Source: Patiria miniata
Lineage: Eukaryota; Echinodermata; Asteroidea; Valvatida; Asterinidae
NCBI RefSeq assembly: GCF_015706575.1
Contig: NW_024037054.1
Span: forward strand, 930,001-994,000
Reading direction: 5' to 3'
DNA length: 64,000 nucleotides
Positions within the stretch are counted from its first letter, which is position 1. Every line of letters begins with the position of its first letter. Made by a program: the position numbers and the translations under genes. Below the pieces are notes generated by a model. It had not been told where the DNA came from. It saw nothing but the letters and a program-made list of their open reading frames with translations, and ran no database searches. Shown one piece after another: positions 31,455 to 42,782 of this stretch.

Positions 31455-32645
31455 TTCTCATGTTTAGGGCTGATGAGGTCTAACCAGACTCATAATATAT
31501 ATTATCAGCAGTGGCGCACCCAGGATTTGGCTGGGGGGGGGGGGGGGGGGGGGCTCATAGCTTGTTGTTCTAAAATTTCTGTAGAAGATTGAAAAAAAAT
31601 CAAACAAACAAATTGACAACCTTGGAGGGGGGTGAGCTCAAGCCCCCCGAGCCCCCCCCCCCCCCCCCCCCCCGGCCCGGTGCCACTGATAATTAGTTAT
31701 CCCACGAGCGCGCTTGGAATATTGGAATATGAAACAATGCAATGCTGTTGTGACCCATATGCCACCCGACGCACTACATTATTCCGTGTTCCACGAGCCA
31801 TAAAGAATTTATCTTCAAGCAAACTTGACGTCGAATGCGTACATTGTACATGGTGAGGGATGTAGGTGCATAGTGTATCGGACCGTTCAGCAGCAAATAA
31901 AAGGAACACAATACATGCATGTATATATGTACATTCAATATCTGGGGTGCAATATATAGCTGTGCAATATTATATCAAATCACACAGTTGTTGCAATAGA
32001 GGGACTAATCAGGGTCTAGGATTCAAGGTTGCTTAAAGATAATACTCAATATCGCAATCAAAGTTACCTTACTCATTCATCACTGCGCTTCTTGAAATTT
32101 AATGAGTCTCACAGACTTGGCAATTTTTTCCTTCAAGATAAATTTCGCCTGGATGTTTGTCCGCTGTACTGGGTCCGAGTAGAAAGCATAGAGCTGTTGC
32201 GTACCCTAAACAGTAACTGCTGATGACAATCAACTCTCAAGCATTCGACGTCAAGTTTGCTTGATGATAAATTCGTTAGCCCACTTGCGCTCGTGAAACA
32301 CGGAATAATGTAGTGCGTCGGGTGGCTTATGGGTCACAGCAGCTTTGCATTGTTTCATATGCCAGGCGCGCTCGTGGGATAACTAATTATCAGTGGCACC
32401 GAGAGAGGGGGGGGGGGCTCGAGGGGCTGGAACCCACCCCCCCCCCCCTCCAAGGTTGTCAATTTGTTTGATTTTGGGGTAATTTTTAATTTTTTCAATC
32501 TTCTACAGAAATTTGAAAACAAACAAATTATGAGGCCCCCCCCCCCCCACACACACACAAAAGCCAAATCCTGGGTGCACCACTGCTGATAATTTAAATT
32601 ATGAATCTGGTTAGACCTCATCAGCCCTAAACATGAGAAATTCCT
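31455..32645. mobile_element. Foldback with ~430-bp arms and G/C homopolymers
   Basis: The left arm (31455-31850) and right arm (about 32225-32645) are reverse complements: GAATTTCTCATGTTTAGGGC at the left edge, its complement at the right edge, and shared CAAGCAAACTTGACGTCGAA at the inner edge. The arms carry poly-G and poly-C runs and the phrase GTGGCGCACCCAGGATTTGG. The loop is ~370 bp and no protein is encoded. Confidence 0.85.
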
Positions 32646-33329
32646 GATGTTTTTTGAGGAAAAGATGGTGGTGTACTCATTGCCTGCCTTTATTACGACC
32701 TCACACTAAAAAAATGGTTTCTTTTGGGGGGGGGGGGGCATGGCCCCTTTTGGCCCCCCTGGATCCGCCCTTATCATCACGAATTGCTCGTTACGAAGAA
32801 CATCATTTCTTTAATTGCAATCAACATGCTCGCATAGGCCTACATAGGACTGCACTGTATCTATTAAAGTATAAGTTCAGGTCTTCAATATGGTTTAACT
32901 AAACAAAATAATGATTTACTTCTATATTGACACACAATTCTCCCAAGTGTAACAAAAGGGGGATCCAAGAAACTGATTTGGGAAATTTTTATTTGCTGGC
33001 CCAACATGGTCAGAAATATCAGCATTATATAAAACAGATAGATGCAAATCTTTAGCACTTTTCAAGGAGACATATACAACCAATCAGATCAATTCCATAG
33101 TTATATGCAATTAAAGTGATCATCTCATTAGCCCACAAGTGTACGGAATATTTTTGCAGCAAATCTACTACAATGGTAACAAAATGTGAGGCTACAAAAG
33201 TGGAAGTGTGCCCAACACACAAATCTATAGGGTGCTTCCCTCCTCCATGGTAATACAATTAAAATGGTAACAGCAAATTTCGAACAGATTTATCTGGAAA
33301 ATGCAAAAATCTATGGGCCTTGAAGAGCC

Positions 33330-33470
33330 TTGACTCAAAATTGCAAGGCCCTGAACCCTCAAGGCCAAGGCAAAGGCTTTTGCCCTCAAGCCTCGAGGCC
33401 AAGGCCAAGGCCCTAAAATCCAGCCTTAAGGCAGCATTAAGGCCAAGGCCAGCATCAAGGCACTACATCA
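33330..33470. repeat. GGCCAAGG minisatellite, degenerate
   Basis: AAGGCCAAGGC-type units interspersed with variants. Same family as 9575-9655, 45090-45250 and 46815-46955. Confidence 0.75.
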
Positions 33471-34701
33471 CTGGGATCCATACCTGTACTTTTACCCACA
33501 ATTTGGTAAAATATTGAAATTACTTAATTTATTGAAGATTTTGACATCACAAAACTGTGCTAATATGTTACTAATCTAAGCATTGATGGGAATATTCTTA
33601 GCTCAGCGATGGACATAGGCGGGGGGGGGGGGGGGGGGGGGGGGGGGGGTACATTAGTCAAAGTAATACATGTAAATGGATCCAGAGTTGTTATTGTGTG
33701 TGTGTGTGGGGGGGGGCTGAGGCTCTGTGGGAAAGAGGGTTGGAGGGGGGGCTGAGGCTGTGCTGGGGGAGGGGGGCTGAAGGGCTCTCACAAGTGACAA
33801 ATGGCCTTATTTGAGAACATTTCGGTCTCTGCTGGGGTGGGGGGCTCCCCCTCCACCCCCTTCCACCGGATCTGCCACAGATCAAATAATTATTATCTCA
33901 CTGAAGTTCACCAACGGTTTACATTTATCACTGCTTGCAATGGAGACTAACCGAAGAGTAGGGTTTTTCAAAACGGACTAGCAAACAGCGTAGATCAATT
34001 TTACAACAGCGTGGTTCACCTTTTTTAAACAACGTGGTTCATTTCATTTCCAAACCCTGTGAAAAGAATAAGTAGAAGGTTGCATAGACAGGCGAAGCCA
34101 AATGGGCATACTGTTTCTGCCTTGTCCTTCCGTGGGTGGTTGGGTGGGTGGGTGTGCATGTACGCGTTCTACATAACCCCCAAGGACGGACACACAAAGG
34201 GAGAAGAAAGGATCCTTTCAGTCCTCAGGGGTTAGGTCTTTTGTTCAAAACGGTCCTCTGTAGTAGGTTCGTGTGCTTAGTCTATGGAAGAGTGTTATAT
34301 TAAAGGGACAAAGGAAAACACAAAGCATTATCCTGGGGAGTATAGTAATTGAAGAGGGTGGGTGAGTTTGTTTCGGCATTCAATAGGGGCCGTTGAGCAA
34401 TAGAGGACAATAGGGTCCTAAATTCCCGAAGGTCCCCTAAAAAGTGAAAGTACAAAAGAGGGACAATAGGCAGTCCCCGATTGCAGGCAAATACACACTT
34501 GGGTGTGTACGTGTTCATCTTTTCAAACCGTTGATGAAAAATACCAGAGAACAAAAGAGAACAATATCGTCCACGATTCCCAGCATACAAAACCAATGGG
34601 ATCAAATTAGGTTTTGCCCTTCACCGACGTTTAAACACTGTATACTCGGTTACACCTCTATGTTCCGACACCCCTATGTTCCGGCTGCACATATTCCTAT
34701 T

Positions 34702-34733
34702 CCTAACCCTAACCCTAACCCTAACCCTAACCG
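34702..34733. repeat. Short interstitial telomere-type repeat
   Basis: About five copies of CCTAAC (TTAGGG on the other strand) in the loop of a 28-bp perfect inverted repeat. It is too short to be a telomere. Confidence 0.85.
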
Positions 34734-34834
34734 GGAGTAACACAATCTAGGTTGTCGGAACATAGGGGTGTCGGAACATAGAGCAGTCACCGTATACTCA
34801 GTGTGTTACCTCCCGAGTGAAAGTTCGAAAAAAT

Positions 34835-34906
34835 CACTCGGGTGGGACTCGAACCCACGACCTCCTGCTTTCTAGTGCAGACGTCTTACCACTCGACCAC
34901 CGAGCT
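34835..34906 (-). tRNA. tRNA-like sequence, probably pseudogene or SINE head
   Basis: On the minus strand: an acceptor stem of up to 6 pairs (AGCTCGG/CCGAGTG), a D arm, an anticodon stem TCTGC/GCAGG, and a perfect T arm GTGGG-TTCGAGT-CCCAC with a consensus B box. The anticodon loop is 8 nt (ACTAGAAA). Reading AGA would imply serine, but there is no long variable arm. The misfit argues for a degenerate tRNA or a SINE promoter rather than a working tRNA gene. Confidence 0.5.
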
Positions 34907-34966
34907 AACGGGATCGGTTGGCTGGTTTGAATCTGATGTACATAGCAGCGGGTACCGCATAAACTA

Positions 34967-35060
34967 TTATAAGATTGAATTTTTTTTTTTGAACGTCGGT
35001 GAAGGGCAAAACCTAATTTGATTTATATCACCCCGACGCAAAAAATTCAATCTTATAAAA
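34967..35060. repeat. Small hairpin repeat, second copy at 51693-51757
   Basis: TTATAAGATTGAA at 34967 pairs with TTCAATCTTATAA near 35046-35058, and inside it ACGTCGG pairs with CCGACG. The core CGTCGGTGAAGGGCAAAACC recurs at 51693, where the flanking CATCTTATAA is also kept on one side. Confidence 0.75.
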
Positions 35061-35159
35061 CCAATGGTAGTCGTCCTAAAAGTTAGTACAAACAAAAGAG
35101 GGACAATAGGACATCCACGATCAATGGTGAACACACGTTTGGGTGGGTGGGTGTGTGTG

Positions 35160-35420
35160 TCCGGACAAATCTTGTCACCGCGATAACTTGAGAAATACTT
35201 AACATATAAACTTCAAATTTGGTTTGTGGATTGTTCTTGGTAAAGCCTATTGCACTTGGGGCTGAAAGGTCAAGGTCACAGTGGCTACAACGATAGAAAT
35301 ATTGTCAGTGCGATAACTGTTTGGGGATTGTTCTTGGTAATCCTAAGAAGCCTATTGCATTTGGGGCCGAAAAGTCGAGGGTCAAGGTCACACCGGCTAA
35401 AACAATAGAAATCTTGTATT
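35160..35420 (+). repeat. Two-copy GGTCAAGGTCAC tandem repeat
   Basis: A ~130-bp unit (GGATTGTTCTTGGTAA...GGTCAAGGTCACA..GGCTA) occurs twice in tandem. It shares the GGTCAAGGTCAC core with the satellite at 17.2-18.7 kb. Confidence 0.65.
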
Positions 35421-36379
35421 TATTCTGAGATCATAGGGATTACCGGTAATTCATATAAAACCTACAGAAAACACTAATGATGTCAATGAACGTTCCATGT
35501 GACCCAAGTACATGTACAGTGATGTTAAAAGAGTGTTGTTATGTCATGGGAACAGTCACGGTTGTGGGGCATTTGTGTATGTAAACACACCGGACTTGTT
35601 TTTAGTATGTTAGGGTGTGAAAATAACCAGGGGAAATTCCAGGTTTGTGACAGTATGCACTGCTCTTCATCAGGAGACAAAGGGATTCCAACACCCAAAG
35701 AACTGCTATACGTGTACATGTAGGTTGACTGGGGCAGGGGATGCTACATGTAGCTGATCGTTGGGGTATCAGTGTGATGGAAGGAAGTTGTGAAAAAAAG
35801 GTTGTCAAGGGTATAGGAGACCCATAGACTGACTAAGGTGTGGGAACTAAGCTTTCCGTGCGTATAGGTGACCCATTGGATTGTGTGGAAGAGGATAGGG
35901 CACCAGATGTCACTGATAGATGAACCAATACCCTGGGGGACCGTGTCCTTGAGTAGACCCAGTGGTTGTCCTCAGACTGTTCAGTATCTCCAGGCAACTG
36001 TTAGTTTCTTGCAGCTGATTGGAAAGGTTGGAGATCACTGCAACTCTATGATAGTCTTGGGCAACTGAGTACATGTAGTAGTAGAAGTGGGGAGGTCACT
36101 ATAACAGCCTCGTCAATGTACAGTTTGTTTACATTGGCATTGGATTTTGAAGATTCTGAGTCTGAATGTTTGGTCTTGCTGGTTCTTTTGAGATTGCAGC
36201 AGATTGAGGTTTTTAGGGGTGCTGTATGAACACCTTGATGCCATGCTTCTGGTCAGGATGTGTTGAATGTGTTGAAAGTACAACTCTCATTCAAGAAGGA
36301 GGTGATCTATAGCATGTGACCCTAATTAATGGGCCTTTAAGGTACGGAGAAGTACCGGTAGAGGAGCAGTAGATTCTCA

Positions 36380-37000
36380 ATACCCATGCTGCCAGATGAT
36401 GAAGGTGTCTTCACTTGATGATGAAGGAGCCAAACATGTGGTCTGTGTTCTGCCGTGATGATAGTGGTCTGCTCAATTTTTTTCATGCATATATTAGCCA
36501 GAAATGATGATATAAGAGATGCCTATTGAGTCAGATGTTACAGGGGTAAGCAGAATACCATGACGCTTGTCTGGTGTGGGGTCTGTAGTATCCTTGTGCA
36601 TAGGGTCCAGTTAAAGTCTTTCTTTGATGATGCCACAGGTCAGTTGGCACCGAGTATGTTGATTAAGAGAGAAATTACATGTACTCCCAAGCTGACTACT
36701 CTGATGGCGTTTCACTGAAGGGTGAGGTCAGAGGTGAAGATGGCAAACTCTCACAATTCTTGATGTGGTTGTTTGGTGTTGCTAACTAGGGGATGAAGCA
36801 TTTTGGTGAGATTTCTGGCTGTGTTGTACGTGGGGTCCCCTTTGGAGGCCTTGACGGGACGCAGTGGAGCATCCGGCTTGCATGCATCATCAATTGTCTG
36901 AAAAAGATTAGGTATTTTGAGCTGGTGGGTGAGAGTTGCCTGTACAAAGACTGGGGGATGTTTTACCAGAGCCCTGGAGGATGAACAGTTTGCCTCAGAG
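36380..37000 (-). pseudogene. Degenerate Penelope-like RT fragment, family 2
   Basis: The minus strand, in shifting frames, shows RPVKASKGTPTYNTARNL (compare RPI-SS-G-PTY-LA-L of PLE-type RTs), then GIIKERL, then EDTFIIWQHG (RT box C region with the first Asp). The order fits an RT running right to left. Many stops and frameshifts. It is distinct from the PLE at 3.5-8.5 kb. Confidence 0.5.
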
Positions 37001-37004
37001 CCTC

Positions 37005-37304
37005 TTCTCAGTTGTTGAGCTTCAGAACTAGTTCTGCAAGACGGACGAGTGTCGTAGATGATGGCATAGGGTTCGGCCGTTGCTCGAGAAAGTATTGCAA
37101 GGCTACCAAACAGTCCGCGTGGGGGATAGAGGTATAGAGAGACTTCACATCCATAGTGAAAAGGTACTTGTTAGCAGAGGGCTCAAATCTGAAATTTTCA
37201 AACAGCCGGAGAGCATCGGAGGTGTCTTTGACATATGATGGTAGTGCTTGTACAATAGAAGTCAAAACTGAGTCAAGGTAGCAGGAAACAAGCTCAGTGG
37301 GACA
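37005..37304 (-). pseudogene. Penelope-like RT fragment, family 3 (minus)
   Basis: An open stretch encodes CGCPTELVSCYLDSVLTSIVQ and YLFTMDVKSLYTSIPHAD, the box A region of a PLE-type RT with its catalytic Asp. It stops at 37008 within VLKLNN. The expected upstream motif FYLLPKIH lies on the opposite strand just to the right, so an inversion broke this element. Confidence 0.75.
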
Positions 37305-37602
37305 ACCGCAGGCTGAGACTTTCTACCTCCTCCCGAAGATTCACGAAGCTAATAGCCCCGGACACCCTTTGGCGCGCCACTTCTCCAAGCCATCACACAC
37401 GTGTGACGACATGCGCGTGTGTGTCCTGACCATGACAACATCGAACGCCCAGCGCTTGAATATGGAACAACGCATCATCTACAAGCTTGGAACGCTCACG
37501 CCAGGCGGTTTGAATGTGGAGTTTTCTGCATTCAAACAGTCATACATAGCTCCGATGAAGGCCCAGCGGGGCCGAAAATTCAGCCAGTATAATTCCCGGT
37601 GA
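37297..37602 (+). pseudogene. Penelope-like fragment: RT motif fused to the C-terminus (plus)
   Basis: The frame reads ETFYLLPKIHEANSPGHPL, then ARHFSKPSHTCDDMRVCVL and EQRIIYKLGTLTPGGLN. The first block is the PLE/RT motif before box A. The following blocks resemble the end of the GIY-YIG nuclease region. All RT catalytic boxes between them are missing. It is oriented against the 37005-37304 fragment and probably came from the same family. Confidence 0.65.
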
Positions 37603-38165
37603 GCACTGCTTTAACTTATGTTTTCATCACTTATACTTTTCTTCAGTGCTACGCAGTTCCGCTTCATTTTCCTGTTGTAAAATTGATATACATACGCTGT
37701 TTGGTAGTCCGCTTTGGAAATACCATACACTTTGGTTAGTCTCCATCGCAAGCAGTGATCAGTGTTTAACGGTTGGTGAACTTCAGTGGGACAATAATTA
37801 TTTGATGTGTGGCGGATCCAGGGGGGGGGGGGATGTGGGCCCCCCTCCCCGGCAGTGACCGAAATGTTCTCAAATAAGGCCATTGTCACTTGTGAGAGCC
37901 CTTCAGCCCCCCTCCCACCCCCTGCACAGCTTTAGTCCCCCCCCCCCACAATAACCACTCTGGATCCGTCCTTGTTGCTATTTACATGTGTTACCTTGTC
38001 TAATGTACCCCCGAAGTCCATTGCTGAGCTAAGAATGTTCCCATCAAGCAGAATAGAAGATTAGCATATTAGCACAGTTTTGTGATGTCAAAATCTTTAA
38101 TAAAGTAAGTAATTTCAATATTTCACCCAATTGTGGTTACAGGTATGCATCCAACAGGCTAGAAT

Positions 38166-41025
38166 GGATCACATCCACATTTCTGTTTTTGATTTTCCTT
38201 TTAGTTAACTGCCACTTAGACTGCAAACTCATAAAATCTCTACTTATTGAAAAATGCATTACATGTATATTGATCCGGGTATAGGGCCCTCTGTTGTCGG
38301 TTTTCATGACGATTCAGGGCATTTTTAGAAAGATAAATATATGAACATATACCATGTCAAGTTTAACCAAGATTGGTAAAGGTATATGGCCATGGATCTG
38401 GAAATATGACCCGACACCTACCAACCCAAAGGCTAAGAATACCAGAACCTGGATTCAGCAGGACGGTGTTTAAGAGTAATTTTGTGTAAATAATTCATAT
38501 AAGTGTCCACGCTCAAAAAATCAAATTTTTTATACTTTGTGGGATGAAAGAACTTGGGGAACAAGTAACGAAAATAGACTTTTTAAACTTTTATTTTGCC
38601 CGTTGCCATGGTTACGGGCCATTATGTGTTTTGGCCATTTTTTGGCAATTTTGAGGCTGCACAAATTCATTTTGTGCGTCTTTTTCAAAGATCATCAAGC
38701 CAAGCTGCGAAGTAATGTCACAAAAGTAACTATATCACGACAAAGTAATTATCCTTACCCTTACAAGAAAAAAATAGAAACACTTCTGAAATATCAGCCC
38801 TACAATACAGCATGTTTTCACACCTAGCAAATTTGCATTTTGTACCCCATTTTTAACCCTCTAAATGGCACTTGCCAGGGCACTCAGAATAATTTCCCTT
38901 CGGCTATGGTTAGTTCAGACAATGGTCTTTTTATATCTGGTGAGAAAATTTTGGGTTATATATCCTTTGTGCAGTAGCGCTCCAAAAATGGTAAATTTCA
39001 CAAAAACCTTAAAAACTGTATTTTCAGTTTTTCCTTTGTTTTGAGTAATAACTTGTATAATTGGTATCGTTCATGAATCTAAGACATTTTCACAAACAGA
39101 ATCACACTGGGTATCATTTTTAGACCAGTGGATGAATAGTAGGTCGTGTAGTCCCTCCCCCCCCCCCCCACACAGACACCAGGCTAGGCCCCGCCCACTC
39201 CCCATTTGCCACCGAATTTAGATATTGTATGTTGCATAACGAAACAAATGTAAATAAATAATTTGCAGGTGAACACTTAAAAATTACAAAGACTTCCTTT
39301 ACACAGCCTCCCCTTCCCCCAACTCGGGGCATTGCTTGGGGTTTAGGCCGGGGTGTGACCACCCACCAATAACTTGGCTTTGTCGGTAAAATCATTGCCA
39401 CATTGCCAAAAATCACGTGTTTGCAAGCCGCAATGAATAATAATGGCCATATTCATTGTCCTCTGATTGAAGTGCATCCATTACATGAAGTTAAAATAAT
39501 GATGTCTAGTCCTCCCCTCCCAGCTAGGCCCCGCCCCTTCCCTTGCCACCAAATTCAGATTTTGATTGCTACTTGTATTTGCCTACGTTAAAATTGTAAA
39601 ATAGATATCAATTTGCAAGTGAACCTTTCATAATTTACACCAACAGTCGTACCCGTCTCACAGTCCACCCCCCTGCCACCCCTCTTCCTACTCCAGTGCT
39701 CATTATGAGCAACGACCCCTCCCCCGCCCAAAGATCTCAACATGTATTATTGTTAAGGTTACATATTGCCTTGTGTAAAGTCCACATATTTATATGCACT
39801 ATGTACATGTAGGTGTGGCTATTGTTTTTGTCAACGTGGGAGTGGTTTGGATTATCTGGAAAGCGCGGAAGGGGGGGGTGATATGGATACATGTACATCG
39901 TACACGATGCTGTATTTGTTTTTAACAAAATTGCATTTATTTTATTATTTTCAATACAGAGAAGTGATATGGCGATTTAGAGAGCAAAATACTCACATTT
40001 TTATATTAAGATACATGTACTTTAAAACAACTATCACTCTAGTGAAAACTCAAAACGGCTTCTATTTTGATTGATTGAATTGTCTTGGCCCTACGTGTAG
40101 TTATGGTCAGATTGAGTACATGTAAAGTTGAATATAGTATCATTGTGGGTGCTGCTATGCCCTCCAAAATTGTAATTGCATCGGTAGTCAATATGGCCAC
40201 ACTTCTGTGGTGCATCCATTTATGCATGGCAAGCAATTTTAAATGTATTGGTGCTTATAATAAATTACAGGTTTTTTTTTTGTATGCAGACAGGGAATGG
40301 TTTGTTAATGTGTTAATTTTAAAAACATCAACGTCCCCACCTAACCAAGTGCTTACAGATTTTAACCCTATCTTGGCGGGTATTTGTTTTGTTTTCTGAA
40401 AGGGAAGAGTACTGCACATTGTGATCCCCATGTTGATTTTGCATATGCTTTGACCGATTTTCCTCAAACTGATTTGGCAGGAAAATATTGGTTGACCACT
40501 ACTCTATAATATGACATTCTTGGTTCTATTGCTGCTACCACTATAGGTGTTTTTCTAAAACTTTTTTTTTTAAACTCTTGTCTAGATAACATTTTGGGCA
40601 TAATTTCTGTATTTTATGTGTAAATGGTTCAATATTTAGAACAAACATTATAGGTCTACATATTCATCCCAGTCAGGTAATTGTATGCATCCATTATCAC
40701 TACCCTAGGGACTATATACTTACTGATTTTATTCCAAAAATGTGTGGGTTTTCAACCCAAATTGAAAAAACTGAAGTAAATTATAATGATGTTATTTAAT
40801 GCTCTGCAATCGATTCATGTAATAACTATCAGAAAAGTACATCAAAATAAAGAATTTGGTGCAGATTGAAAGGTGAAAATTACATGGGCTTCTCGCACCA
40901 ATGGTGGCCACGTTACATACTAAGTATGTATTGTTGTTAATTATAGCCATGAATTTCAGTTAATGCGAGTCCTGAAGAACAACATTACTCGCACTCGGCC
41001 TTTGAGAGGCGACAACAAACAACTG
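38166..41025. other. Intronic DNA with one old direct duplication
   Basis: Two diverged direct copies of a block with CTAGGCCCCGCCC and TTTGCCACC(G/A)AATT lie at about 39145-39300 and 39505-39650. A poly-C run lies at 39156. 38402-38466 is the inverted partner of 31132-31200. No exon or RNA gene is supported. Confidence 0.55.
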
Positions 41026-41089
41026 TTACCCAGCAGGCATTTTTGGTCTGTTTAACGTCTATCTGACGTCAGATTCCGATCAACTCCGA

Positions 41090-41800
41090 TGTTGTTTTTT
41101 GGTTGCAGTCGTGGTTGTAAGTGTAAGTTTTTTAGACGTTGAAAACCTGACCAAATTGTAACGTCAGTATGTGGTCAAATTATAACGTCGGTATGACCAT
41201 GATTAACTGGTAATCCTGACCGAAATCTAACGTCCGCTTAATGTCAAATTATGACGTCAGTCTGACCATGATTAACTGCTAATCCTGACCGAAATCTAAC
41301 GTCCGTATATAGTCAACTGATGACGTCGGTCTGACCATGATTAACTGGTTACGTGGACGTCGACAGGACGTCAGATTGTTGGTTGAATTTAAGTCAGTTA
41401 ATGGTTGAAAGTGTAAGTTTTTAGACGTTGAAAACCTGACCGAAATCTAACGTCCGTATGTAGTCAAATTATGACGTCAGTCTGACCATGATTTGACTGG
41501 TTAAATGGACGTCGACAGGACGTCAGATTCTTGGTTGAATTTAGGTCAGAATATGGTTGAAAGTGTAGGTTATTTAGACGTCGAAAAATGATCAAATTAT
41601 AACGTCTGTTTGAGGTCAAAAATTGACGTCCATCTGATTGAAGTTAGGTCAGTACATGGTTGCAAATATGTAATTTTTGTAGACGAAGTTTTCTAACGTT
41701 AGTTAATAGTCAAAGTTGTGGCGTCAGTCTGACAGGTTTAAATAATGTCAATTAGACGCTTCTGTCAATGTTGATGCGCCGATCAATTTTGACATCAGAT
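41090..41800 (+). repeat. Left tandem repeats of the composite
   Basis: Units of ~60-170 bp built around CTGACCGAAATCTAACGTCC, GTCAAATTATGACGTCAGTC and TGACCATGATTAACTGG, about five recognisable copies. Confidence 0.75.
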
Positions 41801-42782
41801 TTTATTACCAAAGTTCAACTTAATTTGGACATGAAATAAAAATAAATAATAATTTAGACGTGTCGGTCTGAGCCTTTGAATCAAACACTGCATCACAACC
41901 AACACAGACATGAGCTCTAATCTCTTTTGTGAATATTTGTGCAGGTATAGAAGACATCAGGCAGTCGATGTTGATGTCGTCTCTGATGGTGCTTGATGTC
42001 ACGTAAAGTAGGGCTTATAGGTAGTGTTCTCCCTCTATTGACCAAAGCAGAGAGCTAGAAAAAAAAAGAAAAAAATGACATTTTCAATTTTCTTGAATAC
42101 CAACACATTTCTTAAAAATGAAACAAAACAGATGCTTTAAATTGCAGCAGCAGTCTTATTTTCAGAAATCCAAAGAAACTATTAAAAACAATTCTTATGA
42201 AGAAGACGAAGTATACTTTTAAGTCTTATGGGCAATTTCATGTATCTCCAAGAAATGAATACTACTGAAATTTATGAAATCTTTAAAATTGCAAGCATTG
42301 AAACTTTCTTATATCAAAATAAAAGAGACATTCCGACTGTTTGAGTAAGTGATGGAGGTGGAATATTTTGCGGTACAGTTAAATTCACAAATGTAATATT
42401 CTAAATCTTCAATCAACACGGTGTGAAATACTTGTCTCATGGTGAGATGTGCGTTAAACTGACATTATTTTTCGTAGGCGTAACTAAAGATTGGACATGA
42501 TGATGGAAAGCGGGCAGAACATGCATGACTGCTGATTAGCTTGGATTTTCTACTTCAATGATTAAATAAAGGGCACCGTTAAACTTTGAATTCTGAGTCA
42601 CAGTGTTTAAGTACATTTTATTAATCTTGGCGATCATAATTTGGGTTTGTCTTGTTCATGGTTTAATCCTTTTTACATGTCCCACTAGTTTTGTTCTGTA
42701 TTAAAAGGATCATTTGTCATATTTTCTGTTTTGTTTTTTGTTGGCCAAATAAATAATAATAAAAAAATAAATAATAATAACT

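Larger units (their letters stand above)
34601..35022. repeat. Nested palindromes around a telomere-type array and a tRNA-like sequence
   Basis: The outer pair 34601-34630 / 34993-35022 (AACCTAATTTGAT... and complement) encloses an inner perfect 28-bp pair 34656-34683 / 34756-34783 (CTCTATGTTCCGACACCCCT... and complement). The inner loop holds (CCCTAA)n. The outer loop also holds the tRNA-like sequence at 34835-34906. Confidence 0.85.
33470..38165. mobile_element. 4.7-kb foldback: arms 33470-33960 and 37735-38165
   Basis: The arms are reverse complements over about 430-490 bp, including CACAAAACTGTGCTAATATG / CATATTAGCACAGTTTTGTG, GAATATTCTTAGCTCAGC and the inner edge TGAAGTTCACCAACGGTTTA. 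Both contain long G or C runs. Between them lie nested hairpins, a tRNA-like sequence and Penelope-like fragments. The arms may be two inverted copies of a repeat or the ends of one element. I found no clear target duplication. Confidence 0.75.

Noticed and set aside
31468..31500. CTGATGAG at a second site outside the PLEs
   Set aside because: No GAAA and no stem II partner downstream.
34702..34733. Telomere
   Set aside because: Only about five repeat units, flanked on both sides by ordinary sequence and lying inside a palindrome.
34835..34906. Functional tRNA-Ser(AGA)
   Set aside because: The anticodon loop has 8 nt with the best stem pairing, and the long variable arm of serine tRNAs is absent. 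Kept only as a tRNA-like sequence.
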